DNA of 64,000 nt. It comes from Craspedostauros australis (taxonomy: Eukaryota > Bacillariophyta > Bacillariophyceae > Mastogloiales > Achnanthaceae). The notes under the pieces were generated by a model, which was not told the DNA's origin, ran no database searches, and worked only from the letters and a program-made list of their open reading frames with translations. The DNA is taken from assembly GCA_026770025.1 (NCBI GenBank), contig JAMXDE010000053.1:310001-374000 (forward strand), given 5' to 3'. Positions 51,652 to 64,000 of this stretch are shown here, piece after piece (positions within the stretch are counted from its first letter, which is position 1; each line of letters begins with the position of its first letter). The position numbers and the translations under genes are program-made.

Positions 51652-51733
51652 CGTTTATAAACGATAGATCAGGGCAAGCCCGCGGATCGGATCGTGCAAG
51701 GAAGACGAACATCATTCAAGAGCAGCAGGCTGA

Positions 51734-52965
51734 ATGAGCGAGAAAGAGGAATTGAAAGACATCCCTCTGTCCAATCCGACTATCAAGAGAGAAGAAGGTG
51801 CAAGTGAGACTCCACCACGAGAAGAGAAGGAAGCAGCCGCGGCTACTGTCCTATCAAGCGCAGACGCAAGCGCGATCGACGAGACCGAAGAAGAACAGTC
51901 TGCAAGACTACACCATAAGGAGAAGAGGATTCTCAAGGCGATCAAGCAAGAGGAGACTGGTGTGACGAAGAGCTTTCGCACAGCCAAACAGGGTGGGAAA
52001 AGTGAGACACCACCAGGAGGAGAATTTGTGACGAAAACAATCTCCGCGCAACAACAGGCGAAAATCGAAAAAGTGACAACACAGAAACTGACGGAAATCA
52101 AGGGCGCGAGCGCACCAACGACGAAACAACGAACCAACATGGCGACATCAACCAACGTGAACAAGCGACGCATCAAGGCGCCGATGTTCAGCGGTGAACA
52201 GGAAGACTACAGCGCATGGGAGTCCCAAGCGAAGGCATACGCTCGTACACAGAAGACGAGAGACGTGATGTTGGGCAAGACCAAGGTGCCAACAGTGAGG
52301 GAAATCGCGGCAGCCGCCGATGAAGACAAGGAAGCGATGGAGGAGATCTACGAACTGGGATGCGACTGCTTCAGTGATCTGATCCTCATGATAGATGCAG
52401 AGAAAGGAAAAGGCAAGCAGGCCATCCAATACATCAACCAATGCATCTCCGACGACTACCCTGAAGGAGACGCACACGCAGCGTGGAACGTTCTCGCGGA
52501 GAAGTTCCGACCATCCGATGCGGTGACGAAGATCAAACTCAAGCGCCAATTCAACAACGAAAAGATGAAGAGAGACACGGACCCCGACATCTACATCACG
52601 CAACTCGAGAGTCTACGATCGCGTCTCCACGATGTCAAGTATGAGATCACGGACGAGGAAATGATCATGCAAATCCTCAGCACGGTGAGCAACGAATACA
52701 AAACTCACATCGTGAACTTCCAACACCAACTCATATTCAATCCGGAACTGGTTACCATCAACACGATCAGAGGAGTACTCCGCACTGCATACGCCACGCA
52801 CAGAGGAGGCAAAGCATATGTCGACGACTTCCAAGACAGCAACACGAAGAGCAACGACACCGGCTTCACAAGCACCGGCAACTTCAAGGGTACTTGTCAC
52901 AACTGTGGCGTGTATGGCCATAGATCCGCCGATTGCCCAGAACGCAAGAAATCGAACAACAAGAA

Positions 52966-53040
<75 letters not shown>

Positions 53041-56000
53041 AATGAACGGAAAGCGCAACAAGGGAACCGGCTTCAAGGGCAAGTGCAACTACTGCGGCAT
53101 CTTCGGACATCGCGAGGCGGAGTGCCGAAAGAAGAAGTTCAACGAAAGCAAGAAGAACAGCGAACAAGCCAACGCGGCTACGGAAGGACACGACAAGAGT
53201 GGGCACGAGATGGTACTCTCAGCAAAGGACATTCCGCTCTGCATGTTGGTGTCCGACGACTACATCGAAGACTCCTTCTTCGATAACTTCGAATACGTCG
53301 GGAGTGACGACGAAGTGCAGGATGATGAGATCATCCCGGAGTGGCTCAGCGAGGAGCCAATCATCCACGAGGTGGATCCAAGACGCGAAGTGAGCTACGA
53401 ATGCTGCTTCAACGCGCACGACCTGATCGGTTCATACGGCGACGAAGCTGAGATGGACAACGAGGCCAACGATAGTGACATCGAAGAGGCCATGAGCGAT
53501 GACGACGACGACGCCAACGAGAACGGCGCAGATGAAGACGACGAGGCGGACTGTGGCGCGGCGCCTCCTCCTCCAGCGGCGGGGAACAACAGATCGGGCA
53601 TCTTCGACGAGGATGACAGCGACGAATCCGAGGACGGCAATCATCCAGACGACAGCTTTAATCCAAACGAGCGTGTCGTCTACCCAGGGAACATCGACTT
53701 CCCACCAATCGAGGATCCCAACAGGTCCAACTACCTCCATCGTCATGACACCGTCCCATATGCAACAGAGACAGCATTGGTGATCCAGAAGCAACTCATC
53801 TTCGATGCAGTGATGGAAGCAGGAGTGAGCCTGTTCCCAGGAATCGAACGAGGAGTACTCAGACCGATATGGGTCAACATGATGGGATCGATCCTATCCG
53901 AGAACTTCAGATCAATTGAAGAGATTCTCGCCAATTCGGTTGTGATCAATCGCATACTGGAAGCAGCCGAGACAGAGACAATCCCAGAGACGGATCTTCA
54001 CTACATCCTAGGAGGATGTATGCGCGTACTCTTACGCGAGCGACCACGCGTCCACCCATATGATCCAGCCACAGGATCTCATCGGAACAGTACGGTTCCA
54101 TCGGACTACGCGCAACTACCCGATGACATGGATGACGGAGATCATCATCCTCCATACAACGAAGATGGAGTTCACGAAGACGATGATGATGGCAGCTTCG
54201 ACGACGAGATAGCTGCGGCAACTGTGGAGCAACTCCACGAGCTCAGCACCAAGTACAAGGACAAGGTCAACAAGGACACCTGGCTCGCCGACAGCGGAGC
54301 TTCGTGTCACATCGTCAACTCGGACGCCGCTCTCTTCAACGTGCGGCACATCAAGTCCTTCGTCCAAGTGGGAGACAGCACGAAACTGGACTCTCCCAAG
54401 ATGGGATCCATTCGCTTGAAGGTCAAGCAACGAGACAACACTGGCCACGTCATCCGGCTCGACGACGTGAAGTACACACCCAAGATGGCAGTGAACCTTT
54501 TCTCCACGAACAAGGCTCTGTACAACGGTTACCAGCTTGGTAACAACGGCATTCTGATGGACATCATCAACGAATCCGGAACGAAGATCGTGTTCGATCG
54601 AGTCTTCCCCACATCCAACGGATTCATCACGGGAGTGCAGATGCATTCCATCATGCCAACAGACGACGACAAAGCTTGCACAGCCATCGTCAAGAATCCA
54701 TCTAAGGAGATCAGCGCGGTGAACCTGCACCGAATGCTCGGACACGCGCCACTCGAAACCATGAAGCGGACGGCCGCTCAGTATGGATGGAAGATTATCG
54801 GCGAGATGCCGGTATGTCGCGACTGCGCGGTCGCGAACGCAAGAGTGAAGAACATCCCGAAGGCAACCATTCCAAGAGCGACTCGCCGCGGCGAACGGCT
54901 CTTCATTGACATTAGTTACACTAAACACATAAGCTTCGGAGATAAACGCTACTGGACCCTAATCGTGGACGACTGCACGGATCACTGCTGGAGTTTCTTT
55001 CTCAAGAACAAGAGTGATCAACCAGGATACATCAAACGATTCGTCCAGACGATCAAGTCACAGACTGGTGACCAACAGATCATCTTCCGAGGTGACAACA
55101 GCGGAGAGAACAAATCCACGCAGGATATTCTCATCGATGCAGGACTCAACGTGAAATTCGAATACATGGCATCGAACACGCCGCAACAGAACGGCAGAGT
55201 GGAACGCAAGTTCGCGTACCTCTACACCAAGATTCGCTCCATGCTCAACGGAGCACAGCTCGACGAAGAGTATAGGCATGGCCTGTGGGCAGCAGCTGCT
55301 AACACTGCCACCGCCATCGCCAATATCACCGTAGCGAAGAACCAGAAGGAGTCACCACATCGACAATTCTTCGGCAACGATCCACCATACGCGGATGCAC
55401 TCCGCACATTTGGAGAGGTGGGTGTTGTGAAGACTACCTACGGCGGGATTACCGCCAAACTCAAGAACAGAGGAGAAGAGATGGTGTTCATCAGATATGC
55501 ACACCAACATGCATCAGGGGTCTACAACATGTACAGACCATCGACCAAGTCACTCATCTGTTCACGAGACATCAAGTGGCTCAACCAATCATACGGACAG
55601 TTCCGTGGCTGGGCACCAGCACCGAACATATCCAACGAAACAGGAACAACGGACGCAGACGGCTTCACAACCATCGGACGGAAGGGAGCAACGCCGAGGA
55701 CGGCAACGTATCAAACATCGGAAGCGAAGAGAGTATCTTTCGCTGACAGCAACAGATACTACATCCTATCAGATAGCGATGATGAGGATAATGAGGACGA
55801 CGGAGCAGTGACTCAACTAATCCAGAATGACGAGGAAGATCGGAGCGAATCCAATCATGAGGATGACGAGATCATACCATCCGGCGACGAAGCCGACGAT
55901 GACGAGACAGGCGTCACTCCTCCGAACACACCAGCAAGATCTACACATGACAGATCATCCAGACCTCCACCGAACAAACCAAGCAAGCGTGACATAGCTA

Positions 56001-57960
56001 GAAAGGAGAGGATCCGACGTCACGAAGCACGAGGCAGGAAGGGAGAAGCTAATCCCAAACCAACTGCGGGGAAGAGCATTCCCAGAGCTCTGCGTGAGCT
56101 CGCAGACTTTAACGAACGAGGTCGAAAGGAAGAAGGCTATGAGAGCGATCCATCATCCAATGAGGCGAGTGACGAACTCAGCGACGAGATGATCGACGAT
56201 TCCAACAACGAAACTACAGATGACGAAGAAATCGAAGACGAAGATGAAGAGATCGAGATCACTCACCATAGCACAACAGGACTATACGGAATGAATGCAA
56301 TCATCACCGAGACACCAGCAATCGATATCGGATTATCGATGCAGGACGAGAACAAGGAACCAGAGAAGCACATCGAACCTACAACATTCGATGGAGCCTT
56401 CAATCACCCAGATCCTATCCATCGGAAGGGATATCGAGCAGCCATCAAGAAGGAGTTCGACTCTATGGATACACGAAAGGTGTACAGCAAGATCAAACGA
56501 GACGCCATCCCACACGGTCGCAGATGCTGCAAGTGCAAATGGGTCTTCAAGCTGAAGCGTGACGGCACACATCGAGCGCGGCTCGTTGCATGTGGCTATT
56601 CACAAGTCGCAGGAGTGGACTTCCAAGAGCATTACTCACCCGTCATCCATGACGTGACCTATCGGGTTATAATGGTGATCATGCTGATCAAGAAGATGGA
56701 CTGCGCACTCGTCGATGTCGTAACGGCATTCCTACATGGAGACCTCGACAAGGAGATCTACATGAACTGTCCCAACGGGATGGATCATCAACCAGACGAA
56801 GCCCTGACCCTACACAAGCCAATCTACGGACTTGTGCAGAGCGCCAGGCAATGGTTCAAGATGTTGGTATCGACCCTCAAGAATATCAACTTCGAACAGA
56901 GCGCAGCAGACCCGTGCCTGTTCTACAGGAAGACGAATGAAGGAAGTATGATCGTGGCCATCTACGTGGACGATTGCTTCTGTTGCGGAGACTCCAAAGC
57001 ACTGGAGACATTCCTGAAGGACATCCAAGGCAGCAAATTCAAGGTGACAATCGAGCGCGGACTCGGAGACTACCTCAGCTGCAACATCGAACTGAACCAT
57101 GACAAGACTAGAGCGACATTGCGTCAACCACATCTCATCCGACACCTCATCGAAGAGTTCGGAACCAAGGTTGAGAAGATGCAACGCTACGGGACACTGG
57201 AACCCCGGGTCAAATCATCGTACGACCATCCGAAGATAACGGACTGCAGAAGGTCGGACCAGAAGAACATGCCGAATACCGCCGAGGCGTCGGTATGCTA
57301 CTCTTCCTCATCAAGCACTCGCGACCAGACATCGCGAACCCTGTGAGGGAACTCTCCAAGGTATTGATTGAGCCCACCAAGGCCGCAATGAAGGAGATGT
57401 ATCGGATCATCAAGTATGTGATCGATACAAAGGACTATGGATTGAAGATTCATCCAGCGCGTCCAGACGACGACGGCTGGGACATGGAGCTCTTCTGCGA
57501 TAGCGAATATGCAGGAGACAAGAACACAAGAATCAGCGTAGGGGGATTCATCCTATACCTGTGCAAGGTACCAATCCTTTGGCGATCCAAAGCACAGAAG
57601 GCCGTCACACTCAGCTCATCTGAAGCAGAATACGTTGCCCTTTCCGAAGCGGCAAAGGAAATCTTCTTCGTTATGCAGTTACTCGAAAGTGTGGGCGTCC
57701 CAGTGAAGACACCGATCAAAGTCCGTGTGGACAACATCGGAGCGATCTTCATCGCCAAGAACCCATCAACATCCCAACGATCGCGGCACATCGACGTGCG
57801 CCATCACTACGTGAGGAATATGGTAATCAACAAAACCATCGAAATCATTTTCGTCAAATCCGAGCAGAACGCAAGCGACGGATTCACCAAGAACATCAAG
57901 GCCGACTTGCAACGCGAACATGAGAAGTCGTACCTTGACACATCGAGAACATTCGAATGA
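51734..57960 (+). pseudogene. Copia 3 gag-pol, about one break
   Basis: Domains in order are Gag with an acidic/Thr-rich head, a first zinc knuckle (CHNCGVYGHRSADC), a poly-Asn run encoded by (AAC)n at 52966-53040, a second knuckle (CNYCGIFGHREAEC, about residue 452), a spacer of about 385 residues rich in Asp and Glu, protease WLADSGASC (about 850), a pre-integrase zinc region, integrase, reverse transcriptase with YVDD (about 1742) and RNase H. The spacer is similar in length and position to that of Copia 1. The region is nearly open but carries about one break, so it is listed as a fossil. Confidence 0.85.
52966..53040 (+). repeat. (AAC)n run coding for poly-Asn
   Basis: About 24 AAC triplets between the two zinc knuckles of Copia 3. 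On the other strand it gives a spurious poly-Leu/Val frame. Confidence 0.9.
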
Positions 57961-57980
57961 CCGAATGCACACAGGAAGGG

Positions 57981-58779
57981 TGTCGAGATGTACATGTGAG
58001 TATATGTCAAGATGTACGTGTATATGTGCATCGTTCACCCGTTATTCTCTCATACGCACTTGGACGGTATAACTATACTCGTGTAGATAGTATACTGTGA
58101 TTCGTCAGAATTACAGGGGAAATGGAACACACGAAAAGGGGCAAGATTTCTGGAGGAAATTTGTAAATAACGATTTCTGAGAGAATCAGAAGATCGTCCG
58201 TCCATGCATCAATGGTACCAAGAGAATCTCGAGGTACTTCCCAACTAAACCTCAGATGACGATATCATCTGACAGACTACTGCATCACCAATGGAACGTG
58301 ACATCTGGAGAGCAGAAGGACGCCTACTGACGTCGACAGGATGTCAACATGTCACCACGTCGACAGCTGTCTCCAAGTCAGAGCAGGAGGCGAAGATACG
58401 ATGACCCATGAAGATCATGGATACTGAAGGTGAACTTCAAATGGTAAGTACTCATGGAGTAGAAGCCAGTACTGAATGAACAGAGTGTCGAATGCGGAGT
58501 ACGCATCAAACACGGAGGATCGTGTAGCACGAGCACACGATGTTGAGAGAGAGAGAGAGAGAGAGAGAATACAGAGAGGAGCGAGAGAGGATCTCGCGTA
58601 CCGACTCATAGTCGGAGACTGAATCTACGAAACAGACTGAAGCGCCGAGAGCATCGGGCAAGAGAACGAACGGACACCGAGAGTATCGGAGTGTCAACAT
58701 AATGAAATAGCAAACAGATGACTATCAACCAACACCATCTTCCACGATCGTAGGTTACCGTGAGCGGAACTTGCCAACA
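57981..58779 (+). repeat. 3' LTR of Copia 3
   Basis: 799 bp; partner of 50855-51651. Confidence 0.9.
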
Positions 58780-61700
58780 TCCCCGGCCAACAAGTATCCG
58801 TTGACCACTTCGTCGGACGCACACCAGGACACCTCTTCTCAGGACGAGGAAAAGGCGACCCAACCGACATGCACAAGGGAGGAGCCATCTTCATAGACCA
58901 TGCTTCAGGTTACATTCACGTGGAACCGGTGGCCGCCCTCACGACTCATGCCACTCTAGAAGTAAAAGAGAAGTTCGAGCTTATGTGCCGCGATGTAGGC
59001 GTACCCGTCAGATCCTACCTCTTGGACAACGCCACTACATTCACATCGCCAGAATACACGAGACACCTCGAGGCCTTCCATCAGGTCCACCGGTTCGCCG
59101 GTGTGGGGGCTCATCACCACAACAGGATAGCTGAAAGAAGCATCCGAACTATTGTGTCAATGGCTCGGACCATGATGATGCACCAAAGCATCCACTGGCC
59201 AGACATCTTCGATGCGCAACTGTGGCCGATGGCCGTGGTACACGCGGCTTACATCTACAACCGCGTCCCTAACCCAGCAACAGGGCTAACCCCCTATGAT
59301 ATACTTGCTCGTATCCTACTTCCGCTCAAGCAACTACACAACTTGCATGTGTGGGGCAGCCCCGTTTATGTGCTAAACAAAGCGCTGGCTGATGGACGCA
59401 AGATCCCGCGCTGGGAACCAAGAGGCGAACGCTACGTGAACATGGGCCTCTCAACAAAGCACGCGTCCACGGTCCCTCTAGTGCTGTCGTTGCGGACTGG
59501 ATCCATCACGCCGCAATTTCATGCCGTGTTCGACGACTGGTTCGCCACCATATCAACGGACCCCAAACACTTGCCCGACTATCAGTCTGATGAATGGACG
59601 CGAATGTTTGGAGACACGACGTTTCAGTACCCATTCGACGAAGACGATGTGGAAGCCATGGAACAAGAGGACACCTTCGCGTCGGACGCCGTCGATCAGG
59701 AACGCCTGCGACGCAACGATGCTCCGGTTCCAGGAACTTCTCCGCCAGTTGTGTACCAACCACCACCCGAAAGGCGAGAAGCGGGAACGGCTCCGGTACC
59801 CTCAGGTGAAGAGCTCCCGGTAACTCCGCCAATGGTTGACGCCCTCAGCGATTCCCTGGCCCCTCGGATGCAAGCCTCAGAGGGAGAGGTGCCACGAGTA
59901 CAGCCAATTGAGGGAGCCGCAAAGAACTCGCCAAAGGCCGCACCAGCAGAGCAATCAACTCCACGGGTTCCACGACCGGAACCCACACCGGTACCGCCGA
60001 TCACCTTGAAGCAAGAACCGGCATCCCCAGTCTACACGCGAACATCCTCTCCAGTCCCCGTCACAGACGAAGCAGTCCCAACACAGAGGCCGCGGAGCAC
60101 GCGAGCGCGCAAGCAACCCCTGCGTTTCACTTACCAACGTTTGGGAGGCAAAACTGCGTGGCTGGACGACGAGGACGCCGAAGAGTACTACTTCTGCCCA
60201 GCGGTAGCCAGCATGCATGAGGACGAACATGATGAGACAGTGCTCCAATTGCACCCTGACTCACCCTCTCTGATGAAATTCTCACACACCATTCTTGACT
60301 GTCTCAAAACAATTGAACCCCTCCAACGAAAAGGCAGCGACTCTCTCTCCATCGATCTTCACCAATTCAAGGTGGACGCCCACTACCTACTACGTCGATT
60401 GAGGCTACGTTTCAAGACTTTGAATCCGCACGCCCCAAACCATTCGCTCCCACCACTTGAGCCGAAGCACGACAACCGAAAAACGGAAGCCTACATCAAC
60501 ATGGCCGATTGGTGGGTCCCGGACCCCCACACCATGAACGACGAAGGCCTCGTTGACTTCGATGAGGTCTACGAGGATCTCTACAACGACATGACGGCGT
60601 ACTTCGACGAGGGTCTTGACCAACTCATCTGCAGCGAGAGCAACAGGACCCTACTGACAAACTACGCAGTAGAGAAGCTCATCAACAAGCTGAGCGAATT
60701 CATCCGCACTGGCGCCACAAGCCCTGACTTCGACGCCCTGGACTTCCTGCGACACGCAAAGAGGGGCGGATGGCACAAAGACGATATCGAGACTTCGCTA
60801 CGTGCGGGTGTGCTCCCACCGAAGAGCAACACAACCGCTAGCACCCTGTGGAAGCGAGCACAGTCTGTGTGGACCGAGATTGGTCATCACCCTCGTGCTC
60901 GCCTGATGTACGAACTGTTCCGACGCCAGATCACCACTCTGCGTCCTGGACCATGGCCGTTGCCGAATGAACGCGATGTGAACGAATTTGCTCTGGGATT
61001 GTGGCCTTTCAACGCGAAACCTCTGTTGACAGAGCCCAACACACGAAATTCGAACAACAAAACATCACCACATTCTCTCCTGCGTGTCGACCCAACGACG
61101 ATCCTAGACACCAACAACATCATCCCGTCAACTGACTGGGCCAACATCGAGCAACACGCCTACGCTGCGTCATTCGTCGAACCCAGTTCTGACGCGACCA
61201 ACTACCCTATCTACGTGGACGACCACATGATGAGCTACTTCGTCACAGGCGGCGACTTCGACATTACGGAACGCTCAACAGCCTACAAAGCATCAACCAA
61301 CGATCCAGACACTCTCTCCTTTGATGAAGCACTCAAGGACAACAACAAAGAAGCGTGGATGCAAGCTGCAAGCAAGGAGATCAAGGAACTCACCGAAAAG
61401 GGCACCTGGGAAGAAGTGGACAGAACCCGTATCTTCGACCCAGTCTACCCTGGAACGTGGGTCTTCCGCCGCAAGCGCCTCCCAGATGGAACCATCAAGA
61501 AATACAAGGGCCGCTGGTGCTGTCGAGGCGATCTCATGAAAGAAGACGCCTCCACCTACGCTCCCGTCGTGGCATGGTCGTCTGTCTGTATCTTCCTGAG
61601 CACCGCTATCGTGATGGGTTGGCCCACGACCTCTATCGACTTCACCAACGCCTTCGTCCAGGCCAAGATCCACAAGCCCGTCTACCTCTGTCTCCCTCGC

Positions 61701-62950
61701 GGATTCAAATCCAGCAAGGGCGCCAACACGTGCCTCAAGCTCAACAAAAGCTTGTACGGTTTGACTATCGCTCCCCGCCTCTGGTATGATCACCTCATCA
61801 AGGCACTCCTCGGCGAAGGATTCAAGGCATGCGATCAGGAACAGTGTCTGTTCATCAAGCCGGAGATCATGATTGTGCTCTACGTTGACGACGCTGGCAT
61901 CGCGTCCAAAACACAGACGGTGGCGGACGCATTCATCGTGTCGATGCGCAAACGTGGGTTTGAGCTCACTCGGGAAGGCAGCTTCACGGAGTTCCTGGGA
62001 ATCGAGCTACTCAGGGACCCCAAGTCGGACTGCATCCATCTCCGCCAGCCAGGGCTTATTCAGAAGGTCCTCACTGCCACAAGAATGACCAACTGCAGTC
62101 CATGCCCCGTACCAACAACACAGATTCTGCTCGGAAAGGACGTAGGCGGACCACTCTTCGACGAGAAGTGGAACTATCGCTCCGTCGTCGGCATATTGCT
62201 CTACTTGACAACGAACACGCGCCCTGACCTCGCCTTCGCCGTCTCTCAAGTCGCCCGCTTCGGGCACGACCCGCGCCGCTCCCACGGAAAAGCGATCAAA
62301 CGAATCATGCGCTACCTCAAGAGCACCGAAAGCATGGGCACGATCGTCAATCCTACGGGCTAGCTCGACCTCAAGTGTTTCGTGGACGCCGACTTCGCCG
62401 GACTCTACAAGTGCGAAGACGACACGAGCGCAACTTCTGTCACTTCCCACACCAGATATCTCATCACATTGGGTGGGTGCCCGCTGATCTGGAAGTCAAA
62501 ACTCCAGACGGAAATCGCTCTCTCCACCATGGAAGCGGAATACGCGGCCCTGTCCCTGGCGATGCGCGCTCATCCCCATCCAACAGCTCATCTGCCAAGT
62601 CATCGACAATGCCGGCACAAGCATGCCGCTGCACACGCAGCTCCAATGTACGGTGTTTGAGGACAACCAGGGATGTATTGCGCTCGCCACCAACCATCAA
62701 CCTACGGCACGAACTAAGCACTTCCTGACCAAGTGGCACTTCTTCTGGTACTGGGTCAAGGCAGGGTTCATTTGCATCACACACATCGCTACAACCGAAC
62801 AACCCGCCGACATCTTCACAAAGGGGCTGGCGGTCGTTCTCTTCGAGTATCTGCGCAAGCAGATTATGGGCTGGTAAAACCAGCAACACCAGGGATGGAG
62901 TTTTCTTCGAAATCTACGTCTTGTCACGACACAACACTGAGAGGGAGAGT
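58780..62950 (+). mobile_element. Copia fragment B (3' part), broken
   Basis: The 3' part of a Copia element of another group, beginning at the border of Copia 3. Parts are integrase (SVDHFVGRTPG near 58800; VDNATTF-like region near 59020; HNRIAERSIRTIV near 59120), a Pro-rich linker, an extended region of unknown role (about 60250-61050), reverse transcriptase (GTWVFRRKRLPDGTIKKYKG, 61453-61512; YVDD near 61882) and RNase H up to about 62877. A purine tract GAGAGGGAGAG precedes a possible 3' LTR. Gag and protease of this group are missing; about two or three breaks are seen in the rest. Confidence 0.75.
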
Positions 62951-64000
62951 TGAAGTTCAACTAAGAACCAACTACTTTCCTTTTTAGGGTATCCCGTGTC
63001 GTTGCTTGAAATTACTTTTGGCGCGTAATTGTCCAAACCCGACAATGGACAGACCTTCCTTGCCCTCCCCTCTTTTCAGTCACGAATCGTTCCCGATTCC
63101 CATGCTACGGTCCGTCTAAGCCAACCAACGCATGTGGGAACTATATGCTCCTCAGATCCTGTCAGATGGACTTCACTTGGATTCCCTTCTGCTGTCACGA
63201 CGTTTGTCGGCCATGTCAGCCACATCGTGAGCAATCTAAGCTGCTTCAACCTCAGCAATGGAATCTTGATGCAAGTGCAATCTGCTGGCTCCGGCTGCAC
63301 AGCTCCCATCCCTTCAACATCTGCTGAAGCCACGAGACCTACTGCATGACATCGCCAGCGATTCAGGGGAGAAGGACACGGAGGAAAGTACAGCCTCTTC
63401 TCAGCACTGAACCATGAGGGTCAGTGCAGAGCCGTGCCAATACATGACCATCGTTTCTCTATCCTGCCTACAGCTACTAACTCATAATAACAACTTCGGA
63501 TTAGTACAAACTCTACTACTCTATTCATCGTTACAAGCCTTGACAGTCATACAACATTCAAGCCCAGTGAACTGCGTTAATCGGCCTCATCTGAAGCTGG
63601 CAGTCCACAAGGCCTACTCCGGTTCGTCTACGAAAGTACACGAATCCTAACTGGTAGCTGCGAGTGGTTTCATTACATTCACCCAACTCTATTGAACGAC
63701 TTCCTCTGCCAACCGCTCGCACGGTCTCTCAGAGACCAAGCCAAAAGGCGCAGCTCGCAAACCGAGCAACCCAACTCAAGCAAGACCCCAGGGTCTTCAT
63801 CCGAATGCATCTGAATCATCGTCAGACGCCATCGCTCGAAAACCGAGCAACCCAAGACAAAAGTCCCACCTGCCAGTGACCGACAGTGTCACCTGACAGC
63901 AGCCTCTGCCAAGCAAGCAATCCAACCGCTTGAACACCAAGCGCTTGCCTCCTCAAGAGCTTTCGCCGAGTCTCAGTGCACACCTTCCAAGAAGTGAGAC
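62951..64000 (+). other. Possible 3' LTR and flank of Copia fragment B
   Basis: A 3' LTR should start just after the purine tract near 62950 (TGAAGTTCAACTAAG), but with no 5' partner its end cannot be set. AACCGAGCAACCCAA occurs twice, near 63760 and 63841, with a looser third copy near 63908, suggesting a degenerate ~80-bp tandem repeat. No gene is recognised. Confidence 0.35.

Larger units (their letters stand above)
50855..58779 (+). mobile_element. Copia LTR retrotransposon 3, slightly broken
   Basis: A ~7.9-kb plus-strand element with LTRs at 50855-51651 and 57981-58779, a palindromic putative primer-binding region (51652-51663), a gag-pol region and a purine tract (AGGAAGGG) before the 3' LTR. 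The LTRs differ at about six bases and by one dinucleotide in a GA run, so it is older than Copia 1 and 2. It is not whole: about one break in gag-pol. The outer flanks (ATCAA, TCCCC) do not match, so no target-site duplication is left. Confidence 0.9.

Noticed and set aside
52897-53088. Leu/Val-rich minus-strand frame resembling a membrane protein
   Set aside because: It is the antisense of the (AAC)n poly-Asn run in Copia 3.

Overview
The window looks like nuclear DNA of a eukaryotic alga, most likely a diatom or another stramenopile. The evidence is spliceosomal introns with GT/AG borders, unlinked single genes on both strands with no operons, Copia retrotransposons of the kinds described from diatoms, a LINE whose C-terminal zinc-finger region resembles stramenopile LINEs, a piggyBac transposase, and host genes such as a mitochondrial fission process 1 (MTFP1) family protein and a zeaxanthin-epoxidase-like monooxygenase remnant. 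The species cannot be read from the sequence. No rRNA, tRNA or CRISPR was recognised.

Layout. 1-11.9 kb: a long dispersed repeat, a broken DEP-domain flavin disulfide reductase, a truncated proline-rich Sec24-like fragment, a possible small spliced gene, one intact unknown gene (8726-9553) and one broken low-complexity gene. 12.0-18.1 kb: an unassigned DNA-transposon-like unit with ~150-bp inverted repeats around an intact 1182-residue DDE-type protein. 18.1-28.8 kb: a three-level nest, in which a whole Copia element (18423-25805) lies in a 5'-truncated LINE that itself lies in one arm of an inverted-repeat element. 28.8-32.3 kb: CpG-poor DNA with a decayed piggyBac transposase. 33.2-35.2 kb: a 0.95-kb inverted-repeat element and a monooxygenase remnant. 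35.4-42.0 kb: the gene-like part of the window, with a large unknown (LRR-like) protein, a small secreted or plastid-targeted protein, MTFP1, and an ankyrin-repeat protein. 42.2-48.1 kb: a second whole Copia element. 48.4-62.9 kb: a third, older Copia element sitting between fragments of two different Copia groups. 62.95-64 kb: its 3' flank, without a gene.

Mobile DNA makes up more than half of the window and there is no shared pathway. The two whole Copia elements have LTR pairs in which I see no difference, so they inserted very recently. Several host-gene remnants are broken while young mobile elements and the 35-42 kb genes are intact. The strongest candidates for something undescribed are the DDE protein at 12725-16273 and a 12-bp palindrome found directly after the 5' LTR of all three better-preserved Copia elements.
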